From Erythrophleum ivorense (Eukaryota > Streptophyta > Magnoliopsida > Fabales > Fabaceae), in NCBI GenBank assembly GCA_026724425.1, contig JAIUCV010000007.1:25372484-25436483 (forward strand): a DNA stretch of 64,000 nt, given 5' to 3'. The notes under the pieces were generated by a model. The model worked only from the letters and a program-made list of their open reading frames with translations, was not told the DNA's origin and did no database searches. Below, one piece after another: positions 1 to 11,790 of this stretch. The position numbers and the translations under genes were made by a program. Position 1 is the first letter of the stretch. Each line of letters begins with the position of its first letter.

Positions 1-1561
1 AAATCATGTAATAGATAATGTTACAGTGAAATTATGAAAATGCCCTCTATCATTTGCTTATTAATTGAAGCTTTCTTCTCATGTACCTCTTTCCATTCCT
101 TCCTTTTAGTGTGGTTGAAAGTTCTTTCTATCAAAATTCTCTTGTTTTACCTTGTTAGTTTAAGTTCTACTACAAATTAAGAAGGAAGTATTATAAAATT
201 TGTCAGTGACATTACGTTTTCCAGTAAAATTTAAAGTTGGAAAAAGCAACTAAAATATATTTATAATTTTATTTTTAATATTGTATTTTTCTATTATTAA
301 GAGAGGAATATAAGTATATTGATAAATTTGTATTATGATAATAATTTTTATCGCATTATGAAATATATGCATTTTCATTGGTTTTTTGTGTAATAATGTT
401 TAAGTGTATATATATGATTATTTGTTTGTTGTAATTTATTATTTTTTTTATTTTAGATTTATATGAATTGAAATATGAAAATGAAAATTAGTTATTTTAG
501 GTTTTTTGTGTAATATATTATTTAGATTTTTTATTATTGTTGTTATTTTAGTTAGAGAAAAAAATATGAAATAAAAATGAGTTTAAAAAATTAAAAGAGG
601 AAGAAAAGATAACTTTATATAGTTGAAAAATAAATAGGAATTTTTTATATTAGTAGGAAAAGAAATCAATTTATATAGATGTAAAAAAAAATATTTCATT
701 TTAATAATTACAACAACAAAGAAAGAAGAAGGACAGAGTTCAAATAAGTGAAAAATAATTGTGAACATTTAATATTAGTAGTAAAAGAAATAAATTTAAA
801 TAGCTAGTGAAAAATAAAAATATTGCTTTATTAATTATTAAAAAAATTTATTATATATATTTTATATTAATAATAACAAAAATAATATTAGAAGAAAAGG
901 ATTTAAATAGTTAAAAAATAAGTGTATAAATTTTAATATCAATAGTGAAAGAAATAAATTGATATAGTGAGTGAAGAACTATATATGGTATATTAATGAT
1001 TGTGAAAATTTTTATTATATATTTTATATTGATAAGTATAAAAAATAATATTAGCATAAAATAATTTAAATAGTTAAAAATAAATTTACTTTATTAATAG
1101 TAAAAGAAATAAAGTGATATAAAGTTATTTTGATAGTAAGGAAGAACTTTTTATATAAAAAATGAAAAAAATTACGGGAGAAGAAAAAAGGTTATATAGT
1201 TAAAAAAAATGCCAAAATATTTTACATTTATAGTGCAAGAAATAAATTAATATAGTTAGTAAAGAATAATAAGGTCAAAGGAAATAAATTTATATGTATT
1301 AAAAGTTAGCATAATTTGAAAAAAAAATATGCATGAAAAGAATTTTACAATTGTGAAAGATTGGTACAAAAATTTAAAAAGATGAAGTATGGTACAAGTA
1401 TAACTATTTTGAGTACATTTGTGATTAGAATATTTGAAGGGAACGAAATGGTCATGAAAAATGAGATTATTTGCATTTATGTAAAATGAAGAATTTATGA
1501 AAATGTACAGGATGCGACATTTCGGTATGCAATATCGAGATACATAATAGTTAATAATGAT
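1..1561. other. AT-rich non-coding DNA
   Basis: Very AT-rich sequence with many short stretches of the type aaataaattnatatagt that recur every 100-200 bases between about 600 and 1300, which looks like a decayed internal repeat. No open frame of convincing composition and no recognisable gene. It probably belongs to the flank of the MULE-like locus that follows. Confidence 0.5.
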
Positions 1562-2184
1562 ATCATCTTAGAAGAGTTAAAATAAGCAGTTAGTCAAAAG
1601 CTACGCTTTCCTGACAACTAGATTGTATCTGATTTGATATATAGGCTCCAAATGATAATAAATATAACATGGTACTTAGTGATTATACGAGAAGATGATA
1701 ATGATGTGCCGAGGATGTGACAATCACACTCATGTTTCCCATCACAATTCAATGCAGTTGAGATATATGCGAACATCTCAAGTATTAACCCACATTTGAG
1801 CATTAAATTTCAGTCACACCCAATGAATGAAATGCTGCCTTCACCTAATCCGTTTTAACGATCAACAGCTTATTAAATGGTGCTAATAGAGGGTAGTTGC
1901 ACTCAAGTTTCTCCTATCCAGTAATTGGGTTTGATAAACCTCCTTCTTCATTAGGTTTAAAAGAAAATTTATTAAAAGATTTTAAAAATGAAAATGAGTA
2001 CAATACAAAGATTGATTCTGATTATAACAATGACGATGAAGATAATGATAGCGAGACCGATGATGATGACAATGACGACACGTATGACAGTGAGGGTGAT
2101 GATGATGAAGCCATTGATGTTGAGGTTGACCTTCTTCGATTCGTTATTGAAATACAATGGATTTCAAGACCTCATTACAATTAA
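1562..2184 (+). pseudogene. Degenerate MuDR-type transposase N-terminal segment
   Basis: Reading one frame from 1562 to about 1851 through three stop codons gives a continuous resemblance to the plant MuDR N-terminal domain: an ELK...VSQKLRFP helix, a LIYRLQM strand, a TWYLVIIREDDNDVPRM stretch and FPSQFNAVEIYANI. In a shifted frame, 1897-2184 encodes a very acidic tract (runs of D/E such as DDDDNDD around 2050-2110). MULE transposases commonly carry an acidic linker after this domain. The catalytic DDE region, zinc finger and terminal inverted repeats are not seen, so this is a dead 5' fragment. The family call rests on pattern recognition, not on a search. Confidence 0.5.
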
Positions 2185-2416
2185 GTAAATACAGCCTTTG
2201 CAAACAAACCAGGCATAATCATTCCTCACGTCTGCATCGCAATTCTACCCTTCAGTAGTGTATTAACAAAAATTGTAATCACATATAAATACATTATATT
2301 ACTCATTCTTTGTATGTAAGAGTTAATAAAAGCATTGTATGTCATTATGCTAGTAATCAAAAAAGGACAATAGTTCGTCATCAATTTTTGTATGATATAT
2401 TATTTTTTATTAATTG
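2185..2416. other. Short non-coding gap before LTR-like block
   Basis: AT-rich sequence between the MuDR-like fragment and the start of the LTR-like block. No gene or repeat boundary is evident in it. Confidence 0.4.
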
Positions 2417-5400
2417 TGTAATATCCAAAGTTTCAAAATTTTTCTAAATCTTCCCACTATAGCTAGGATCCATATTCACTATAGCAAAGGTGTTAGTTTG
2501 CTACAGTGAGGATGCCAGTTCATTATAGCGAGTTTGTGTCTCATACAAAACCTAGGGAATTTCTCGTAATAGCGCCAACTGTGGCAAGAAAAGTTAGGAC
2601 CTAGAACTGATAAGTTCTCGCGCGTAGTGAGAAGTGCTTCCTGCTATAGTGAGACTCATTTCGAAAAAAGTGTAGAAAAGTGAAATTTTGCTTCTTAAAG
2701 AGTCTAAAAGCCTCTTCTTTTTCTAACAGACTTTGGGCTAGCTAAAAATAGAAGGAGCTCTGCCTAAGAGAGAAAGAGAGAGAGAGAGAAGAGGAAATTC
2801 AAGGAGAGCCAAGAAAGAGGAGAAAGAAGCAAGGAAAAAGGTGAGAAAAATTAAGGATTTTCATGGAATTGCCTTTACATATCTTATTTTCCTCTCTTTG
2901 CTCTTCCTTTCCATGGTTTCATGGATGAATTGGATTTGTTTAAGCCTTAGTTCAGAGGAAAAGTTTAGAGTCTCAAAAAGAAGGGCTAAGGTAAAGGAAG
3001 AAGCTTCTTGAGGAAGCTTGGATTCAAGGTAGTTCCACTCCTTTCTTGCTTTTCTCTTCTTGCTTCCTTTATATGTGTGTTTTGGTCAAGAGGATATCTT
3101 GTAAGGGGAGGAAGTTCTGACTTAGAATAAGTAAGAAACCATTGATTTAGAGTGTGAGAGCTTGGGAAATGCAAAGAAAGTGGAAGAAAGACTATGGAAT
3201 TTCAAGAGAGAGAAAGCAACTAGGGATTCTTAAACACTATGTAAATTCTTTTTTGATTCATGAATTTCCTAGCATATGTGAGTATTTGTTTGACTTTCTA
3301 AGACCCCTAGGAAGCCTCTCAAGTGCCTCTCTCTTCAAGGAAAAACTTAAAAGCCATAGATTGAGAGTTGAAGCAATAGGTTCCATAATGTAACCTTAAG
3401 AAGCAACTTGTATCTAGATTCTTGGAAATGAAGTTGTGATGACTTCAAATAGTCTAAATGGAACCAAGAGGTCTAGATATGAGAAGAAAATGAAACCAAG
3501 AGCTTGAACTATGGTAGATGCTTCAGTAGGCCTTTTATGGAACAAAAATGAAACCATAGAGTGAAATGTGCTTCTTTAATGTGTATTTTGATGCCATGGC
3601 TTGCTCTAAGATTGTGATTGAATCCTATTTGTTGCGTATAGGGCAAAGAACTCAATCTCCATCTAGTTGTGAGTATGAGACCAAAAAGGGAAAAGAAAAA
3701 TCAAGAAGGAAGCTTGTGTTAATTGCCAAGGTAGCTCTTCACTTCTTCTTGTTTGCATTCTTGGATATATGATGGTCATTGTATGCTTGTATGTGTATTG
3801 GTATTATGAGACACGCCATTTGATGTTGCCTTATGGCATTGGTACCAACATATTTCATGAATTGTGTTTTAGTTGGAGAAAATTGCTTTTAAATGTGAAG
3901 TGGTACCAAAAGTCCTTTGAGATGGGTAAGGTGGAGTTAAAAGTCCCTAGGTATAGGTGAGACAAGGCCAAAAGCCTCATGGATAGGTGGGGTCAAGTAA
4001 AAAGTCCCTAAACCAAAGATAAGGCTAATTCAAAAGTCCAAAAAATGGGGTGAAACTAGACCAAAAGTCCTTAGAGCTTATCCTTGTCTTTAATATAATT
4101 TTCATGACATATAAATTATATGTTAAATGATTTTTAATGGTGCTAGATGCCTACTTGCATGCTTTGATATGTTTATATGCATTGATTGTATCATTGAATG
4201 AATGTATGAGTTATTAAGATTCTTTAAATCTCACCCCCTTCCCTTTCTCATCTTAACATGTTTAGGTGGAGCTCAAGGAGACTAAAGTGCAAGCCAAGAA
4301 GTATAGTTGGCTATACTTTGACACTAACGAAGTTTTTGATATATTCCATTGTCAAAGTGGATATGTACATAATATTTTTGAGATGTAGGTACTTGAGCAA
4401 ATGTAAAAGTATGTGAATACATTGTATATATCAATATTAGAGCCACATCAATGAGAATGTATGATTTTCCCAATTAGTGGACCATTCTTGGATGTGTAGT
4501 TTTGCATGTGGCATAATAAGATTATGATGCATGGTAGTTTAGACCATTTGGGAAGCTTGTATATGTTGTGTTTATGCTTAAAAACTTGCCCATTAGGTGA
4601 TAGGGTAATTAAGAAGCCATTTAGATCATCTCTTATATTTAAAAAAAGAATTGGCATGTCAAGATCTGATCAAATGAACTCTTTTTCGCTTGAAATTTGT
4701 CGTGCATATAGGTCTCACTTAGAGCTTTTTTGAACGCTAAAGTACATATTGTTTGGAGCTTTGAAAAATTTTTGGTAAATTTTTAAAGTTAGCAAATTTT
4801 GACAGAATTGGCATTATTACTGTGCAAATGGTCAGATCTTTTGCCTCTATAATTCATAGGTCAAATGGTGTTTAATGACTATGAAATTTTACAGACATAA
4901 ATTAAACATGATAAAATTTCTGTATCACTTAAAAGCATCTCATTTGGATTTATAGAGATGGAGAAACAAATTTTTGAACTTCCAGATTAGTACCAAGGGT
5001 GTAGCCTGATCTCCATTACTGTTCTATAGGTTTTTGTGCCCTAATTGCTTCTGTTTTAGTCTAAACTTATTTTTTTCCTATAACTAACATCTATAACTTT
5101 TCAAATTCGTATAGTTTTCTAAAATTATATTTTTTTGAAATTAGTTATGAATTTTTGAAATTTATATCAGTAAATTATATCAAAAATGCTAAGTAATCTG
5201 ACTTATGTCATTTTTCTATTATCAAACATAGTCCAAATGATGTTATTATGGCTTGGAATTATTTTTAGTATAAAGTTAACATCCAAATCTTTCTAGAAAG
5301 CTTTCATTTTTTTGATTTTCATTTTTTTATAATTAAGTATGATTTTCCAAAATTGGTGCCAAAAATATGAATTATAGACCCGTGAGTAAATTGTAATTTT

Positions 5401-5548
5401 TCTAGTTTTTGGCTTTAAATCCGTAGTCCATTGATTGTTTTATGATATGTATGAGTTGTATGAGTGGAGTATGGATAGAAGATGATATGGATGGGCCCAC
5501 GAGGGTCCGTGAGACAAAGTATAAACTTATGAACTCCAACGTACCACA
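2417..5548 (+). mobile_element. LTR-like retrotransposon block (probable solo LTR, boundaries uncertain)
   Basis: The block starts with TGTAATATCC, a common start for plant Ty3/gypsy LTRs. It contains an imperfect series of 'cactatagcgag'-type phrases (2450-2660), a purine-rich (GA)n tract near 2768-2792, leader-like sequence (2800-3500), and a stretch around 4220-4330 resembling the polyadenylation end of such LTRs. It has no gag or pol coding capacity. I could not find a matching target-site duplication; the 3' boundary near 5548 (…accaca) is a guess. It lies between the MuDR-like fragment and the PMD pseudogene, so it may have inserted into one ancestral MULE locus. Confidence 0.35.
2760..2792. 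repeat. (GA)n microsatellite
   Basis: Run of agagagaaagagagagagag inside the LTR-like block, followed by further purine-rich sequence. Confidence 0.8.
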
Positions 5549-5608
5549 ATAAAATGCTATAATTTTACTCATTTTCTTTGAAATTATATGGACTCAAACT
5601 TATGTGAA

Positions 5609-6438
5609 GGTTAAATGAGACTAATATAATATCGTGTTACAAATTGTTTACATATATTATAGATAAATATTTGTTCATTATATTATTTTTTCCCATAACT
5701 ACCATGACTGGACTCAGGCAACCCATTTATCCAGGTCCAAAGGACACTTCACTTTTATACCTACAGGAGTGACATATATCATAGGGCATCTGGGATGGTG
5801 AGGTAAGATAAAATATTTATTTTTATTTCCTTCTTTATTTAGTTATTTTGTTATATGATTTATCCTTATTTGTAGGACGATCAGAGACTTCACCCTTAAT
5901 GAGTTTTGCACGATGATCATTTAGGTGATCAACCTTTAGCCATTATTGATTATTTCAGGTAGTTTGGCTTTTATGGTGTTGCATGAGTTGAACAATTAGA
6001 GTACGATACATCGCTAGTAGAACGGTTAAATGAGACTAATATAATATGGTGTTACATATTGTTTACATCTATTGTAGATAAATATTTGTTCATTATGTTA
6101 TTTTTGCCCATAGCTACCATGGCTGGAGTCGGGTAGTCCATTCATCCAAGTCCAAAAGACACTTCACTTTTATACCTACAGGAATAACATATATCACAGG
6201 CCATCAGTGATGGCGAAATAAGATAAAATATTTATTACTATTTCTTGCTTCATTTAGTTATTTTGTTATATGATTTATCCTTATTTGTAGGACGATTGAA
6301 GACTTCACCTTTGATAAGTTCTGCACAATGATCATTTAGGTGATCTACCTTTAGCCATTATTGATTATTTGAGGCAATTTGGCATTTATGGTGTTGCCGA
6401 GTTGAACAATTAGAGTACGATACATCATTAGTAGAACG
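5609..6438 (+). repeat. 415-bp tandem duplication covering PMD exon 1
   Basis: Two adjacent copies (about 5609-6023 and 6024-6438) share phrases throughout: 'ggttaaatgagactaatata', 'gacacttcacttttatacct', 'gatttatccttatttgtagg', 'gagtacgatacatc'. Each copy carries the PMD first exon (…KDTSLLYLQE…), its downstream intron and the start of exon 2. The junction falls after 'gtagaacgg', the point at which only the second copy continues into the rest of the gene. The copies differ at many sites, so the duplication is not recent. Confidence 0.85.
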
Positions 6439-8860
6439 GTGGTGTTCTACGACACATACATTTCACACCATTCAAGGAGAGTGCATGATCACCCTTGAGG
6501 ACATTATGGCGTAGTTGGGCCTACCGATTAAGAGGAACCCTGTTGTGGGCGAGATAGGTTTGAATTGGCCAGAGGTGTATCAATAGCTTTTAGGAATTAC
6601 ACCACCAGCTAACCAGATTAACAAACATCGACTTTTCATTGCTTGGTTGGCACATAACTTTGCACATCTACCAAATGATGCAAATGATAAAGCAGTGCAT
6701 CAGTTCACCCGTGCCTATATTCTTCGTATGATTAGGGGGTGGTTAATATAGATAGATCTAGTTATCAAGTTTACCTGATGTATCTGCCGTTACTGGATGA
6801 CTTTGAGCAGGCTGGCCGTTGTAGTTGGGAATCAGCAATGTTGGCTTATTTCTATCATAAGCTTTATAATGCAACAGATAAAAATGATTATGGTATCCCT
6901 GGATGCTTGACGTTGCTATATTTGTGGGCATAGGATTGATTTCCTATGCTTACAACTGAGATGCCACCCACCCTTGACCCTTATATTGAGAAATATCCTA
7001 TACTTTCACATATTGGTTTCAGGTATGAACTAGTATTAAAAATTTTACATGTTCAACTTAACCATGTTAACTTTATTTATCACCCATCATTTATATAATA
7101 TATTTGTTTATTATAATAAATGGAAGAATGTTGGACAATTTTCATACCCGAGTGTTAAACCCCTCCGATTATACAGAGTTTTGTTAGATGTAATGAGGGA
7201 TGATGAGATATATACCTAGCTTTAACTCATGACAATCATCATTTGTTTACTGTTTATTATTTACTATTTACTTATTATTCTATGTAATGTCAACCACAGA
7301 TTGTATGGTACCCATACTAGCCATGGGTGGTGCGAAAATTGATTCTAAAGTACTGTTTGGCTTCCTCAGACATTTGAATTGCATTCGTGCCACTCATATG
7401 CTTCTAAATTATAGAATGATACCATCCAAATTGCGTCTTACGACAATTTGGTTACCATTAACCAATTTTTCAAAAACCATTCAAATTGGACTCCTTATAT
7501 AATTTACAGCTTTAAAAAAGAACCCAAACTAATTGGGTGATTGAGTATATCATTTTAATTTAGCAATGGTATAAATGATGAGATATTATGTCTCAGTCTC
7601 TTGTCACTGAAGAGCTCTTTGATCATACATCTGAATACATGCGATGGTACTAGTAATGCAGTGTTAATGAATCTAGAGATCAAGTGATACTACTAGATAT
7701 GCGGTACAGCATTCTAGGACTTATTAACTTTATCATCATTATCTTTTAAATTTATTGCATATCAATATTTAACTTCTCATTTTTGTTTTGTTAGGCTGAC
7801 TTAGCAGAGGAATTTTATAAGATGTACTTATAGGATCCTTTGCCTACAGATTTTCATGATATCATCGATCAAGACTTTAGCAATATATTATGTGCTCTTG
7901 ATGAGCAGTGATTTTTACTATTTTTTTAGCTAGCTGACTAGACACCGGATCTTCTTAGACTTTAAATTCTTACAGGTTATCTGAGAAAGAGACATTAAGG
8001 TTACTTATTAACCTTATAGTCCACAATTGAAAAAAATAGTTAGCAACAACAACAACAAAGGCCATTATAGTAGGACATTGCCCTCAACATTTCTGATGTA
8101 TCTCTGTACATTCCAGCTCTAGTGCAACAGGATATGGGTGTGCTTGGTCTATTTTATCTTATGCCGCCAAGCCAGTTCGGCGACATTAATGGAGCATATC
8201 CTTCTTCTTACATGCAGCCCTCATGATAAGTGCTAATTTTCATATATTTTATCCACATTTCTTATTATTTTTAATGATTAATTTGAGCATTAAATGGATT
8301 TATTATGCAATATTTAAATTTGAGGTAAATTTTGGAAAATAATACAATTTTAAATTAATTAGAAGAATTTTTGGATTTAAATTGCTAAGATTTTATTCTC
8401 CAAAATTCTTTGATGATTAAATATTTTCAATCCTTAAAACACTTTTAACATTTAAAAAACTCAATTAGGCATTGAACGCCAATTCCAAGGGAGATGACCT
8501 AGGTTGTGCCACTAACTATATATTTTATCAACCTAGTTTTATTTTGAGAGTTGCACGACGAGCCACTCACCTCACCCTTTGGTTTGGCTCTCTTGGATCA
8601 TTTGCAAAGCTTGTATTTGATACATCAGTGTTTTATGCCATGTACATTGGTTACTCTTTTGAGTTGAGAGGATCGTCGCAATTAGGATTTATGATATCGC
8701 ATCAATCAATTCCTCTAATTCAATCCTCATCCCTATATTTAAATACAAATCCTACAGCACAGGAGCAACAAGAATCAGAAGAATTAGGACAACAATGATT
8801 ACGTCGTGAAAAGAGAAGACTTTGTTGTAGTATGAAAAATTATATACTATAAACATATTT
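6119..8860 (+). pseudogene. Plant mobile domain (PMD) / aminotransferase-like pseudogene
   Basis: Translated pieces match the aminotransferase-like plant mobile domain found in MULE and retroelement genes and in MAIL1/MAIN-type host proteins. Exon 1 begins at the ATG at 6119 (KDTSLLYLQE). After an intron ending at 6290, exon 2 gives FGIYGVAELNN, TFHTIQGECMITLEDI (6455-6505) with LGLPIKRNPVVGE, then AWLAHNFAHLP, a tract ending YILRMIRG, and YLPLLDDFEQAGRCSWESAML (about 6780-6840). The family hallmark is CTITLEDV…LGLPIDG followed by YLPLL.D...GRYSWG. In-frame stops (for example a TAG in the MA*LGLP segment), frameshifts and a later LTR-like insertion show it is dead. The C-terminal tail is basic and Q/E-rich (about 8750-8830). 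A transposon origin is likely given the MuDR-like piece upstream, but a decayed host gene cannot be excluded. Confidence 0.75.
8224..8569 (+). mobile_element. 346-bp TG...CA LTR-like insertion with CCTCA target duplication (copy A)
   Basis: Starts TGATAAGTGC and ends GCCACTCA, flanked on both sides by CCTCA (8219-8223 and 8570-8574), a perfect 5-bp direct repeat as made by LTR-retroelement integrase. Taking out the element and one CCTCA rejoins the PMD reading frame (MQPS then PFGLALLDHL). Its last ~115 bases are the same family as the end of the insertion at 44774-47342 (shared 'ccaagggagatgacctaggt' and 'ttgcacgacgagcc' type phrases). No coding capacity; most likely a solo LTR or a small non-autonomous element. 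Confidence 0.75.
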
Positions 8861-11311
8861 ACAATATTCATATTGTTGTAAGTTTTTTTATCAAATCTTA
8901 CATAATTTATTTATTTTTATTTTTTATTTAATTTTTTTCCATCAAAAGATTTTAAATCAAATTTTAAAAAATACTAAATATATTAAGTTAATTTCATCAA
9001 AAAAATTTTATTAAGTTAAATCAAATATTAGATTTTTTTCTCCATCAATAAATTTTAAATCAAATATTAATTTAATTTCATGAAACAAATATTTAATCAA
9101 ACAAATACTTAACAAAAATATTTATTACAATAAATATTAAGTTATTTTTACAAAACAAAGATTTCATGAAATATATTAAATAAATATTGAAATAAAATTT
9201 AATTCAATAGGGATTTGGATTAAATTCTTCTATTTTATTCATATAAAATAAATTTAAAAATAAAGATAAATATCTTATCTTATTAAATTCAATTAAAATA
9301 AAAATATTTCATGAAATTCAAATTGAAATAATCCAAATTTCCTTTTGAATTAAAAAACATGTGAAATTTCAACGCCATCCAATCTTAATTCAAATATTTA
9401 TTATTTCTTGGTCAATAATTTGCTTCTTATTTCTTTTTTGTTTTTTAAAGCTTCCGATATTACTTTTTAATATATTCTCCCAAATAAGTCTCTTTTAATA
9501 AAATTTTTTAAAATCAAAATAAATTATTTGTACATACATCTCTTTCTTAATTTATTATTATTATTATTATTATTACAGTTATTATTATTTTAATAACTAA
9601 AATTACTTAAACAAATAAGTCTCTTCCTCAATTTATTTCTTGTCAATCAAAATTTTTTTTATGAACAAAATAAATCAAAAGGAATTCGGATTGGTGCAAT
9701 CCAAATTCCCATTTGATTTAAATAATAATAATTCTATAAAATGCGGAAAAAAATAAAATTTACTTGAAATCCAACGTTTTTATTGTCTCTTAGTAATTAG
9801 TTTCTTTCTCATTGCTTTTCGTCATTTCTCTCCCGCGTTATTGCTTTTTCGTAAGTTCTCCGAAGAAGTGGCCTTTGGTATCTTAGGGCCAAAACGAAGA
9901 TCTCAAATCGTAATTAGAGAAATTATTAAAGAAAAAAATGATGTCAAAATCGTTATTTGTATAAATAGAGTCAGAGCCTTTCACGTAACCGAAGGTCAAA
10001 TTTGAGGTTCTATTTATATACATTGATTTTAAGGAGTCAATAACTTTTTTTTTTTCCTTTTGGGAAATTTTAACGTTTTAAAAAGTTTTTTTAGCCAAAT
10101 TTTTAAAAGGGTTTGAACTAAGAACATTTTGCATACCTAGATTTTTTATATAACAAATCACTTTTTAAAATTTCTTTTTTTTTAATAGTTAAAATGCACG
10201 GGCATAAGTACTGATATCAGGTAAAAGCACAAATCATATAGTACATCATTTTAATTTCTAAATGTCTCCTTCGTGACAGTAAGGAGTCACATCGTCTTTG
10301 ACGTCTAACAACAATTTAATTTTAATGTTTTGTATTCGGTAAAAATTAAGAGTTCTAAACCTCTAGCAATATTTTCAAATGCCACAAGTGTGCTTTTATT
10401 ATACGACAATGAAATTAAAATACAAAATTACGTTAAATTAAATTATTTATTTTATAAAATATTTTCAACCTTTCAGTGATGTATTTATTTTCGTTAAATT
10501 GTTATTCATTAATCATTATTTTTTTAATATAAACAATCATAATTTATAATAAGAATTGTCTTCCAACGGCATAAAGTTAATTTTAGAAAATAAATCAAGT
10601 TTTTTTTCCAATAAGAAATAGAGAGCTAACATTTATAGTTTCTTCAAATAAAAACATTTGTAATTTTTTTTCAAGACGATGTAAGATAATAAATTTAGAA
10701 CCTCATGCAAACAACGTACGTAAACATAAACTTCTTACTGTTAAATCATTCCTAATCATTTCCCGCAATTATTGGATATATGTAATTTATAATCTAAACA
10801 ATAAGTAAGCTAGTATTTCTATTAGCTAATATTAATTTTATTACAAGCTACAGTACATAATCATATCATATATGACCGTTGGAATTGTCTAGGCTTCCAT
10901 TATTAAAGCAATTTCACAAAATCTTAAGAAGCTTGACAACTTAGTTGGTATGAGCTTTTAGTTATAAGAAGAAAATAAGATTTAATTCACAGGATTTTGA
11001 ACTTTGAAAATATTTATCATCTTTAAAATTGGTTGCCTTACCAAATTTATTACCAAACACATTAGCAGTTACAAACTGACTCTCGTTCCTGGCAACTGTA
11101 AGAGGACCAAGCCTTCAATTTTTCTTTTTGTCATATTTTAAATGCCAACATATGCGCGCCTACTTGTCTTCTTTTTGCCATATTACACACATCCACAATC
11201 AAACTTGTCGGACTCAGAAAAAATAAAACAGACTTGGTCAATTCCGCAATTGGTCAATTGCTTAATTGCCCAATTTTGGATTCAAATTTAATTTAGATAA
11301 TTTAAATTTTT
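8861..11311. other. Gene-free AT-rich intergenic DNA
   Basis: No gene seen. It contains an (ATT)n microsatellite near 9550-9590, a TATAAATA-like string near 9961 followed by a weak inverted copy around 10007-10035, and a T-rich tract near 10037-10060. The stretch 9780-10300 has retroelement-like phrases such as 'taaggagtca' but no boundaries I can define. Confidence 0.4.
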
Positions 11312-11483
11312 GAAAGAATTATAGATAAGGACTCACAGTTGAAAAAAAATTATTTTGAAAAATCTATTACCATTAAATACCATTAGTTTTAGTTAAAAGC
11401 AATGATAATTTATCTTAAAATAATGATAATAGATTTTTTAGAATAATTTTTTTTAACTCTGAGTATTTATCTGTAATTCTTCT
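11312..11483. mobile_element. Foldback (MITE-like) element
   Basis: The left arm (from 'gaattatagataaggactca' through '…aaaaatctatta') pairs with the inverted right arm ending '…atttatctgtaattcttc' over about 55-60 bases with scattered mismatches. Short size, AT richness and lack of coding sequence fit a MITE. I saw no clear target duplication. Confidence 0.55.
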
Positions 11484-11532
11484 TAAAGTTTAACTTTTTA
11501 TTTTAACTCTTTAAGTTTTATTATTATTTTGT

Positions 11533-11790
11533 AAAAAAATTACAATAAAAGACCCAAATGTTATAAAATTTACAATGAAAGATCTTAAAAATTAAAATTA
11601 ATATTAAAGACGATCATTACTATTGGGTTTTATAGGATTTTGACTTTCTTACATTCGATAATAAATTCTCTAAAACTAGTAGTAAAATCTTTAAAATTTG
11701 ATGGTAATTATAGTCCTTGAAAATAATTTTTATTTTTAAGATCTTTCATTATAAATTTTATAACATCTGAGTCCTTCATTGTAATTTTTT
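11533..11790. mobile_element. Second foldback (MITE-like) element
   Basis: The left arm (ttacaataaaagacccaaat … gaaagatctt) is matched in reverse complement by the right arm (aagatctttcattataaatt … ccttcattgtaatttttt), with about 90-base arms at roughly 85% identity by eye around a short centre. It lies 50 bp from the preceding foldback but its arm sequence differs. Confidence 0.6.
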
